A stretch of DNA of 50,208 nucleotides, from assembly GCA_030765555.1 (NCBI GenBank), contig JAVCCI010000034.1, forward strand, positions 1 to 50,208, given 5' to 3'. Positions 24,527 to 31,956 of this stretch are shown here, one piece after another. The first letter of the stretch is position 1, and each line of letters begins with the position of its first letter. The position numbers and the translations under genes were made by a program. A model generated the notes under the pieces. The model was not told the origin of the DNA and ran no database searches. It was given only the letters and a program-made list of their open reading frames with translations. The stretch comes from Candidatus Kappaea frigidicola (lineage in GTDB: Bacteria; Omnitrophota; Gorgyraeia; JAGLLT01).

Positions 24527-25519
24527 TTATAACTTGCGTAAGGCTAATCCAGTAGCTACAGCAAAATAATCCCGAATAGGACTAATTTTATCTCCTAAAG
24601 ACTTATTACCCAAAATAAGCCTATCTAAAATGCTCCACCTTTTAACCTCTAAATCCATATTCTCAGATAAAAAATTAGCCATATTTTCATTAATGGCTAC
24701 TCCTCCACTAATATATATTTTAGTAACACCTTCCTCATACTGACTTTCATAATAATCAAACGATGATTTAATCTCTATTGCCATTTCTCTCATGGCATTT
24801 AAGCAAATTTCATCTACAGCCTCTTTTTTATCACCGGGATTTTTTTTAAGCTCTTCCGCTTGAGTCAAATCAACTTTAAAATTCTCAGCCAAAACCTCAG
24901 TTACACGCTTACCACCCACTGGAATATTACGAGTAAAATTAAGTAAATCTCCACGAATAATATTCACACTTGTTGCTTCGCTTCCAATATTTAGTAAAGC
25001 AATTGTTTTTTCGCTTTCATCATTATTTAAATTAAAGGCATTAATAAGAGCAAACGAATCTATATCCACAACCCATGGGCATAAGCCCGCTTTTTGGACT
25101 AGTTGAATTTTATCGTTAATACTATCTTTTTTAGCGGCTACTAAAAGAACTCCCATATTATTTTCAGCTTCAGAGATTATCTGACAATCAACAATAACCT
25201 CATTAACATTATAAGGAATATACTTCTCAGCTTCATATTTAATTGCATTTTTAAGATCTGCTTCACTCATTTTTGGCAACTGAATATTGCGGATAATTAC
25301 GGAAGGTCCTTCAATAGAAATGTTAACTTCTTTTTCAGAAATTTTCGCTCGCTTAAAAAGCTGCTTAAGCGCACTTAGCTTATCTTTTTCTTCGGCATTA
25401 AACTTAAGTTCCTCAATAGAAGCTTTAACTAAACTAAACTGCTCTTTAGTCTTAAGGAGTTGCACCACCTTAATCGTTGATGTACCTATGTCTAAACCGA
25501 CAATATTTTCTTTTGTCAT
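24527..25519 (-). CDS. pilM: Type IV pilus actin-like protein PilM
   Basis: A 330-aa actin-fold ATPase of the cytoplasmic pilus ring. GLDIGTSTIKVVQL is the phosphate-1 loop. LPKMSEADLKNAIKYEAEKY matches the PilM signature. IALLNIGSEATSVNII and IYISGGVAINENMANFL are the later nucleotide-binding parts. It binds the PilN tail and links to PilB/PilC. It follows the second pilin gene by 24 nt and precedes pilN by 3 nt. Confidence 0.95.
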   Translation of the reverse strand: MTKENIVGLDIGTSTIKVVQLLKTKEQFSLVKASIEELKFNAEEKDKLSALKQLFKRAKISEKEVNISIEGPSVIIRNIQLPKMSEADLKNAIKYEAEKYIPYNVNEVIVDCQIISEAENNMGVLLVAAKKDSINDKIQLVQKAGLCPWVVDIDSFALINAFNLNNDESEKTIALLNIGSEATSVNIIRGDLLNFTRNIPVGGKRVTEVLAENFKVDLTQAEELKKNPGDKKEAVDEICLNAMREMAIEIKSSFDYYESQYEEGVTKIYISGGVAINENMANFLSENMDLEVKRWSILDRLILGNKSLGDKISPIRDYFAVATGLALRKL

Positions 25520-25543
25520 AATATTAATAGTAAGATATACGCC

Positions 25544-25996
25544 CTACTCTAATGGATTTGCTGATGTCATATTACCATTTTGATCAAGTTGAATAACTGA
25601 TTCAACGCCATCACCGTCTAAATCTCCACGAGCAATTATAATATAACTAGTACCTATACCAGAAGCTCCCGCCTGCACTTCATATGAATACCTAATTTGA
25701 CCAACAGGCTTAAAACCAATATCAATCCAACTTTGTGGAACAGCAGTATCTTCCCAGAAAACTCTAGCTGCGCTTGGTACAGTAGCTGGATGCAAAGTAC
25801 ATAACACATAAGATTCATTCTCCATCTCATATACCTCCAGACATCCACGGATCGCCCCTAAATTATGATTAGCCTCAGCTACCTTAGCTCTTAATTGAAA
25901 TCTTTGATAGTTAGGAACGGCAATAGTTACCAAAATACTAATGAGAGCTACTACTACCATAAGCTCTATGAGCGTAAATGACCTCGCCCTGCGCAT
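25544..25996 (-). CDS. Type IV pilin/GspG-like pseudopilin (second copy)
   Basis: The 150-aa protein has a short basic leader ending RARS, then FTLIELMVVVALISILVTIA with Glu at +5; Ser replaces the usual Gly before the cleavage site. The C terminus DLDGDGVESVIQLDQNGNMT resembles the calcium-binding loop of GspG-type pilins. It is clearly paralogous to the pilin at 26226-26666; both end in a shared NPLE. It has its own promoter (26037-26065) and leads the pilMNOPQ operon, so it may be a minor or alternative pilin made with the assembly machinery. Confidence 0.9.
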   Translation of the reverse strand: MRRARSFTLIELMVVVALISILVTIAVPNYQRFQLRAKVAEANHNLGAIRGCLEVYEMENESYVLCTLHPATVPSAARVFWEDTAVPQSWIDIGFKPVGQIRYSYEVQAGASGIGTSYIIIARGDLDGDGVESVIQLDQNGNMTSANPLE

Positions 25997-26036
25997 ATCT
26001 TTTCCCCTTTTTAGTGAATATATCTATATTGATATA

Positions 26037-26065
26037 AATATATCATATATATAAACTTTTGTCAA
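26037..26065 (-). promoter_or_regulatory. Promoter of the second pilin-pilMNOPQ operon
   Basis: On the minus strand a perfect TTGACA (26060-26065), 17 nt and TATATT (26037-26042) lie about 40 nt before the ATG. The surrounding DNA is extremely AT-rich. Confidence 0.85.
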
Positions 26066-26151
26066 TTTAAAGTATATTAATAACTACATTACCTAGGTAT
26101 GATCATATATTCTGAAATACAATATATGGTATTTAAGGCATTCCTCACATA

Positions 26152-26193
26152 TAAAAAAAAGAGCCATCTTAAATTTCGTTAAAATGGCTCTTT
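26152..26193 (-). terminator. Strong terminator of the pilin gene
   Basis: A 10-bp perfect stem (arms 26184-26193 and 26158-26167) is followed on the minus strand by eight Ts. It lies 33 nt after the pilin stop. Confidence 0.93.
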
Positions 26194-26225
26194 AAAATAC
26201 TCAAACTTGTCAGTCTCAAAGATGT

Positions 26226-26666
26226 CTATTCAAGTGGATTAGTGGATGTTAAGTTACCATCCTGGTCAAGCGTATAGACTGACGTACTTGCATCACCGTC
26301 AAGGTCACCAGTTGCTGTAGCAGCAAATGTAGTACCGCCGTCGGCAACCGTTACAGCATACTGATAATAAATTAGGCCTTTAGGCTCAAATCCTATATCA
26401 GTCCAACCAGCTGAAGTGCTTACCCAAGTAGCTTTAACACCCGCTGGAACTGTAGCAGGATTGGCTCCACAAGCTAAATACACATCATTTTCAGCCTTAT
26501 ATGCTTCTTCGCATGTCCTAATAGCACCCAAGCTAGATTTTGCTTCAGAGGTTTTTGCTCTAAGTTGAAAATTAATATAATTAGGTATTGCGATAGTGGC
26601 TAATAAGGCTATAATTGCGACAACAATCATCATTTCAATAAGTGTAAATCCTCTTCGCCTTTTCAT
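26226..26666 (-). CDS. Probable major type IV pilin
   Basis: The 146-aa prepilin has leader MKRRRG, then FTLIEMMIVVAIIALLATIA: Gly before the cleavage site and Glu at +5, the canonical class III signal. The globular part has two cysteines (TCEE and YLACG) and a C-terminal DLDGDASTSVYTLDQDG loop like GspG/Geobacter-type pilins. It is a single-gene unit with a strong promoter, an excellent AAGGAGG and a strong terminator, as expected for an abundant pilin. An in-frame ATG at 26684 with its own AAAGGAGGG would add six residues to the leader. Confidence 0.92.
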   Translation of the reverse strand: MKRRRGFTLIEMMIVVAIIALLATIAIPNYINFQLRAKTSEAKSSLGAIRTCEEAYKAENDVYLACGANPATVPAGVKATWVSTSAGWTDIGFEPKGLIYYQYAVTVADGGTTFAATATGDLDGDASTSVYTLDQDGNLTSTNPLE

Positions 26667-26706
26667 CTTATTCACCTCCTTCATTTAGATTACCCTCCTT
26701 TAACCT

Positions 26707-26738
26707 ACTTTCAGTATACCATATGCTCTACTGAAAGT
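26707..26738. repeat. 10-bp perfect inverted repeat within the pilin promoter
   Basis: Arms 26707-26716 and 26729-26738 are exact reverse complements separated by 12 nt. One arm overlaps the -10 box and the other the -35 box. No T-run follows on either strand, so it is a candidate operator rather than a terminator. Confidence 0.8.
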
Positions 26739-26741
26739 CAA
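26713..26741 (-). promoter_or_regulatory. Promoter of the major pilin gene
   Basis: On the minus strand TTGACT (26736-26741), 17 nt and TATACT (26713-26718), about 45 nt upstream of ATG 26666. Confidence 0.87.
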
Positions 26742-26766
26742 ATTACCGCAAGTCTCGTATCTTATT

Positions 26767-27984
26767 TTAACTAAATAAATCAGCCATATTAAATATCGGT
26801 AAATAAAGTGCCAAAACTATTCCTCCAATAACCACTCCCAAAACAACAATAACTAAGGGTTCAATCAGCGAAGTCAAACTTTCCACTGTTGTACTCACTT
26901 CATCATCATAAAAATTTGCTACTTTAACAAGCATTTCTTCCAACGAACCAGTTTGTTCTCCGACCGCCACCATTTTAACAACTAATGGTGGAAATATAGG
27001 ACTCTTGGACAGCGGCTGAGCAATGGTCTCTCCTCCTTTAACGCTCTCAAGAACATCCCTAATTACATTCTCAATAACTCTATTGCCGCATGTTTTTGCC
27101 ACAATATCTAGAGAAGTTAATATTGAAACACCACTTTTTGCAAGCGTTGCCAGAGTTCTTGAAAATCTTGATATGGCAACTTTTTTTATTAATTTCCCAG
27201 CTATTGGTAATTTAAGTATTGATCTATCAATTATTTCCCTTCCCTTGTTAGTTTTTCCAATCATTACAAAACCCACGACCAATACAACCATTGATAATAA
27301 AACCAAAATTAAATATTTTGTTACAATAGCACTTGCAGTCATCAATACTTGTGTTGGCCCAGGAAGATCTGCACCAAAACCTGAATAGATTTCAGCAAAA
27401 GAAGGCACCACACTAACCAGCATAAATATAGTTATTCCTACTACAGCTACCATTATAGTAATTGGATAAACTAAAGCAGCTTTAACTTTCTTTTGAAGCT
27501 TACTACTATCTTCAAAGTATGATGCCATACGCATCAAGATATCATCCAACATACCTGAAGCCTCTCCAGCGGAGATCATATTAATGAATAGACTAGAAAA
27601 GGCTTTAGGATACTTACCTAGGGCCTCAGAAAGACTACTTCCTCCCTCAACTGATTCCTTTACTTTTGTGATAAGAAGCTTTAAAGATTTATTTTCAGAT
27701 TGTTCAGATAAAATCTCTAAGCCCTGAACCAAAGGTAAGCCAGCATTAACCATTGTAGCTAATTGTCTAGAGAATACAGCTAGCTCATCAATAGAAATTT
27801 TTACACTTGATAAAGAGGGCATCAAATTAAAAGAAAAAGAAGATTTTTTAAGAGGAGTAATATTGATTATGATTGAAGCTCTGTCTCTCAATAAGCTTGC
27901 AACAACATCCTGATTCGGAGCTTCAATAGAGCCCGTCAGCGTTTTTCCTTGCTTGTCTTTTATAATATATTTAAATTCAGACAT
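26767..27984 (-). CDS. pilC: Type IV pilus inner-membrane platform protein PilC
   Basis: The 405-aa GspF-family protein has two repeated GspF domains, each with a membrane helix, and a final C-terminal helix. Hallmarks are AVFSRQLATMVNAGLPLVQGL, MISAGEASGMLDDILMRMA and MVAVGEQTGSLEEMLVKVA, with EPLVIVVLGVVIGGIVLALY near the end. It couples the PilB/PilT ATPases to pilin movement. It lies 4 nt after pilB and ends the large pilus operon; the pilin gene follows under its own promoter. Confidence 0.96.
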   Translation of the reverse strand: MSEFKYIIKDKQGKTLTGSIEAPNQDVVASLLRDRASIIINITPLKKSSFSFNLMPSLSSVKISIDELAVFSRQLATMVNAGLPLVQGLEILSEQSENKSLKLLITKVKESVEGGSSLSEALGKYPKAFSSLFINMISAGEASGMLDDILMRMASYFEDSSKLQKKVKAALVYPITIMVAVVGITIFMLVSVVPSFAEIYSGFGADLPGPTQVLMTASAIVTKYLILVLLSMVVLVVGFVMIGKTNKGREIIDRSILKLPIAGKLIKKVAISRFSRTLATLAKSGVSILTSLDIVAKTCGNRVIENVIRDVLESVKGGETIAQPLSKSPIFPPLVVKMVAVGEQTGSLEEMLVKVANFYDDEVSTTVESLTSLIEPLVIVVLGVVIGGIVLALYLPIFNMADLFS

Positions 27985-27988
27985 AGTT

Positions 27989-29683
27989 TTATTCAGACGT
28001 TATACGAATAACTTCTTCAACAGTAGTAAGACCCATAAGAAACTTTTGAATTGCATTTTCTCGTAAGGTTTTCATACCTTTAGAACGAGCATATTCCTTT
28101 ATATCATCACTTGATGATCTCTTCAATATCATCTCTCTGATAGTGTCATCTATCTCAAGCACTTCTAACGTACCCATTCTTCCACGATAACCTGTCTGAT
28201 TACAATGCTTACATCCAATTGCCTGATAGCCCATAACATCCTTGTCAGTATTAATATCAAGTTTTTCTAATACCTCTTTTGGAACTTTGTACTGCTGGCG
28301 ACATTCAGAACAGACTTTCCTACATAATCTTTGAGCAACCGTTAATATCAAACTTGAAGATATAAGAAATGGCTCAATGCCCATGTCAATTAAGCGAGTT
28401 ATAGCACCCGCTGCATCATTTGTATGCAAAGTGCTAAAAATCAACAAACCTGTCAGAGAAGATTTAATTGCAATATCTGCAGTCTCAGAATCTCTAATTT
28501 CACCCACCATGATTACATCAGGACTTTGCCTTAAAATCGAACGAAGACCTACGGAAAAAGTAAGGCTAATCTCGGGCTTAACTTGAACTTGAGTTATACC
28601 CTCAACTTGATATTCCACCGGATCTTCGATAGTCATCAAATTAACATCTGGTTTATTAATCCTATTCAATATCGAATAAAGAGTTGTAGATTTACCGGAA
28701 CCAGTCGGACCTGTCACTAAAATCATTCCATAAGGATGGGCAATTGCTCTATTAAACGCCGCTAAAGGCTCAGGTAAAAACCCCAGCTTTTCAAGTCCGA
28801 CGCTCAAATTAGATTTATCTAATGCTCTTAAAACTATTTTTTCACCATATGTAATCGGCAAACAGGAAACTCTAAAATCTATATCTTTCTTTTCGAATTC
28901 AATCTTAAACCTGCCATCCTGTGGCATTCTTCTTTCGGTTATATCCATATTGGACATAATTTTTAAGCGTGCTATTAAAGCATTTTGATATTTTTTAGGA
29001 ACTTCAAAGGCCTCTTGCAATTCACCATCAACACGATATCTAATCCTTAAGATATCTTCATATGGCTCTAAATGAATATCACTAGCTCTTCTTTTTAAGC
29101 CTTCAGTAATTATCTTGTTAACTATATTTATAACTGGAATCTTTTCATCAATTTCCAGTTTTTGAACCTGGCTTCTCGCTGGGCCAATCTCTACATCAAC
29201 ACTTCCACTGGACTCTTGAAGCATATCAACTACTTCAGCACCTACTCCTCCGTAATTACGGCTTATAGCACTTTTCATTTCGCTTTCAGATACTATAATT
29301 GGCTTTATTGTCATATTAGTAAGAGTCTTTAAATCATCTAAAGCAAAGATATTTAAAGGATCAGACATAGCTAATGTTAAATTATTACCAATTTTAGACA
29401 CTGGTAAAACATAATAATGTCCAGCTACTTGCTGAGGAATTATTTTTAAAATCTCTGGTGAGATTTTCATCTTAGATAGCTTAATGACCGGCATATCTAA
29501 TTGTTTCGCCAGACAACCCATAAGATGTTCTTCGCTTATCACTCCTTGATGAATAAGAATTTTACTTAAGTGTCCTCCTTCATTCTTTTGGACCTGAATG
29601 GCTTTATCAAGCGCTTCTTGCGATATCAGCTGACTATCAACTAATATCTTTTTTAATTTATCTTCAAAATTTGTACCTGTCAT
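27989..29683 (-). CDS. pilB: Type IV pilus extension ATPase PilB (copy next to pilC)
   Basis: A 564-aa GspE/PilB ATPase. Residues 1-145 are an MshEN domain with two copies of the L-x6-I-S-x3-L-x9 type repeat (LISQEALDKAIQVQ and GVISEEHLMGCLAKQ), the c-di-GMP-binding fold. Walker A is GPTGSGKS (325-332), Walker B runs through PDVIMVGEIRD (388-398), and two CxxC pairs (Cys458/461, Cys491/494) bind zinc. It powers pilin polymerisation at the inner membrane. Position beside pilC makes it the best candidate for the main extension motor. Confidence 0.95.
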   Translation of the reverse strand: MTGTNFEDKLKKILVDSQLISQEALDKAIQVQKNEGGHLSKILIHQGVISEEHLMGCLAKQLDMPVIKLSKMKISPEILKIIPQQVAGHYYVLPVSKIGNNLTLAMSDPLNIFALDDLKTLTNMTIKPIIVSESEMKSAISRNYGGVGAEVVDMLQESSGSVDVEIGPARSQVQKLEIDEKIPVINIVNKIITEGLKRRASDIHLEPYEDILRIRYRVDGELQEAFEVPKKYQNALIARLKIMSNMDITERRMPQDGRFKIEFEKKDIDFRVSCLPITYGEKIVLRALDKSNLSVGLEKLGFLPEPLAAFNRAIAHPYGMILVTGPTGSGKSTTLYSILNRINKPDVNLMTIEDPVEYQVEGITQVQVKPEISLTFSVGLRSILRQSPDVIMVGEIRDSETADIAIKSSLTGLLIFSTLHTNDAAGAITRLIDMGIEPFLISSSLILTVAQRLCRKVCSECRQQYKVPKEVLEKLDINTDKDVMGYQAIGCKHCNQTGYRGRMGTLEVLEIDDTIREMILKRSSSDDIKEYARSKGMKTLRENAIQKFLMGLTTVEEVIRITSE

Positions 29684-29686
29684 CTT

Positions 29687-31414
29687 CTAATCAACCGTCA
29701 CTCTCAATATCTCTTCTAAACTTGTTATGCCTCTCATAGCTTTTAATAAACTATTTTCGCGTAAGTTATGCATGCCCTCTTTTCTGGCTTGCTCAGCTAT
29801 TAACGATTCAGCCTCTTTCTTAATAATCATATCTTTAATAGTAGGTGATAAAATAAAAGCTTCACTAATTACTGTTCGACCTTTATATCCTGTATTTTTA
29901 CAATTAGGGCATCCCTTACCTTTAAAAAATTCACCTATGGTAATATTCATTTTTTTTTCAAATTCCACAAGACCCAAATCTTTACGCATAGCCTCAGTTA
30001 CTTTATAAGATTCCTTGCACTCTGGACATATCTTCCTAACTAATCTTTGAGCTAAAAACAAAAGGCAAGATGAAGTAATTAAAAAAGGTTCAACACCCAT
30101 ATCCACCAATCTAATAACTGAACCTGCAGCAGAAGTTGTATGTAGAGTGCTCAAAACTAAATGCCCCGTAAGAGCTGATTTAATAGCTACATCTACCGTT
30201 TCAAAGTCTCTAATTTCACCAACCATAATCACATCGGGATCTTGTCTCAATATAGATCTTAAAGCGCTGGCAAAAGTTAACCCGGACTCCGGCAAAGATG
30301 TTACCTGATTAATTCCATAAAGCTCATATTCAACTGGATCTTCAACTGTCACTAAGTTTTTTGTAGGTTTATCAATAAATTGAAGTATAGAATAAAGTGT
30401 TGTTGTTTTTCCGCAACCCGTAGGACCACAGGCTATTATCATGCCATGCGGTTTTAAAGCATTTGATTTAATCTTCTCTAATGCATCATCTTCAAATCCA
30501 AGCTTATCAATTTCTAATGAGGCAGTAGACTTATCTAATACGCGCAAAGCAATTTTCTCACCAAAGATCGAAGGCAAAACTGATACTCTATAATCAACAT
30601 CTCGTTTAGAAACTTTTGCTTTAAACCTACCATCTTGGGGTAATCTATGCTCAGAAATATTGAGGTTGCTCATAACTTTAATTCTTGAAACTAAAGCATT
30701 GTGAAGTGATTTAGGAACAGGAGGACTATCCTCTAAAATACCATCTATTCTATATCTAACCGAGGTTTTCTTTTCCTGTGGCTCTATTAAAACATCACTT
30801 GCTCCTCTATTTACAGCTTCAGTAAGAATAAAGTTAGTTAATCTAACAACAGGCTTTTCACCCATTTTTTCTAGTAGCGCCTCAGCATCATGTACTACGT
30901 CTTCTTTAGTCACTTTAACATTCTTTAAAAGCGCAGTCTCATTTTCTTTTAGAAACGAATCAAATTTATCAGCCGCTGCAGGTTCATAATACTTATCTAA
31001 AGCACTCATAATCTCATCTTCAGTGCTTATAATCGGTTGTATTGTAAATTTAGTTAAAGTTTTAATATCGTCGATAGCAAAAACGTTGAGAGGGTCAGCC
31101 ATGGCAATGGTAAGCGTATTACCTATCTTAGATACCGGCATGAAAATATAGCGCCTGGCCAGGTCCTCAGGAATTAAACTAACTACATCTTTATTAATCC
31201 TTACTTTTTTTAGAGAAATAGGTGGAATCCCCAACTTTTGGCTAAGCGCAGCCATTAGATCATCTTGATTAACAAACTTATTAGTTATTAATATATCACG
31301 TAATTTACCCTTTTTTTCTTTTTGAATTTTAAGAGCTTCATCAAGCTGCTCTTGGGATAACAGCTTTGTATCAATTAAAATTTGGACTAACTCTTCTTTT
31401 AAACTTTTAGACAT
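29687..31414 (-). CDS. Second PilB/GspE-type ATPase with MshEN domain
   Basis: A 575-aa paralogue of the next gene. The MshEN domain (residues 1-142; LLSQEQLDEALKIQ and FVNQDDLMAALSQ) is followed by the ATPase core. Walker A is GPTGCGKT (330-337), Walker B is PDVIMVGEIRD (393-403), and the zinc pairs are Cys463/466 and Cys502/505. All catalytic motifs are intact, so it should be active. Having two complete extension ATPases in a row, 3 nt apart, suggests either two motor states or a mixed hexamer; neither is shown. Alternative names would be gspE or mshE. Confidence 0.92.
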   Translation of the reverse strand: MSKSLKEELVQILIDTKLLSQEQLDEALKIQKEKKGKLRDILITNKFVNQDDLMAALSQKLGIPPISLKKVRINKDVVSLIPEDLARRYIFMPVSKIGNTLTIAMADPLNVFAIDDIKTLTKFTIQPIISTEDEIMSALDKYYEPAAADKFDSFLKENETALLKNVKVTKEDVVHDAEALLEKMGEKPVVRLTNFILTEAVNRGASDVLIEPQEKKTSVRYRIDGILEDSPPVPKSLHNALVSRIKVMSNLNISEHRLPQDGRFKAKVSKRDVDYRVSVLPSIFGEKIALRVLDKSTASLEIDKLGFEDDALEKIKSNALKPHGMIIACGPTGCGKTTTLYSILQFIDKPTKNLVTVEDPVEYELYGINQVTSLPESGLTFASALRSILRQDPDVIMVGEIRDFETVDVAIKSALTGHLVLSTLHTTSAAGSVIRLVDMGVEPFLITSSCLLFLAQRLVRKICPECKESYKVTEAMRKDLGLVEFEKKMNITIGEFFKGKGCPNCKNTGYKGRTVISEAFILSPTIKDMIIKKEAESLIAEQARKEGMHNLRENSLLKAMRGITSLEEILRVTVD

Positions 31415-31422
31415 TATTTATT

Positions 31423-31938
31423 TTATTCTTTCTTTTCCCTATCAGCACTATCAACTTGTCTGGGAGCATTACCAAAGTTGAATTTTGAAACATCCGTTTG
31501 TTCTGCTTGTTGATGTTTGCCATAAAAACGATCCAGGGCTCTACTTATATCACTTGCAGTACTAACAAAGGGAGTAACCTTACACCCCGTTAAATATTCG
31601 ATATCCCTAATGGCAAAGTCGTTCAAAGGATCAGCCATTACAGCAGTTAAGATATTACCAATTTTATCAATTGGTACTAAAAAGTACTGCCTAGCTACAT
31701 GTTCGGGCACCATTTTAACTGCTTCTGGATTAACATCATAATTTTCCAGCGGCATATAAGGAAAACCATATTGATCTGCCAAAGACATAACAAGATCTTG
31801 CTCACTCATGAATTTAAGTTCAATTAGAATTTGACCAATAAGACCGCCCTTTTCTTTTTGATACTTCAAAGCGTTCTCTAATTGATCAGAAGTAATTATT
31901 TTTTTATCAATTAGAAGTTGGCCAAGTTGTTTTTTCAT
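31423..31938 (-). CDS. Stand-alone MshEN-domain protein
   Basis: The 171-aa protein is just the N-terminal domain of a PilB/GspE ATPase: QLGQLLIDKKIITSDQLENA, a second repeat IGQILIELKFMSEQDLVMSL, then PLENYDVNPEAVKMVPEHVA and VMADPLNDFAIRDIEYLTG. It ends in a polar tail with no ATPase core. MshEN domains bind c-di-GMP in the characterised examples. It is complete (own start and stop), 8 nt before the PilB paralogue and 18 nt after the GGDEF-STAND gene. It may be a c-di-GMP receptor or buffer for the motors; that is inference. Confidence 0.85.
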   Translation of the reverse strand: MKKQLGQLLIDKKIITSDQLENALKYQKEKGGLIGQILIELKFMSEQDLVMSLADQYGFPYMPLENYDVNPEAVKMVPEHVARQYFLVPIDKIGNILTAVMADPLNDFAIRDIEYLTGCKVTPFVSTASDISRALDRFYGKHQQAEQTDVSKFNFGNAPRQVDSADREKKE

Positions 31939-31956
31939 AATCTTATCCCCTTATAC

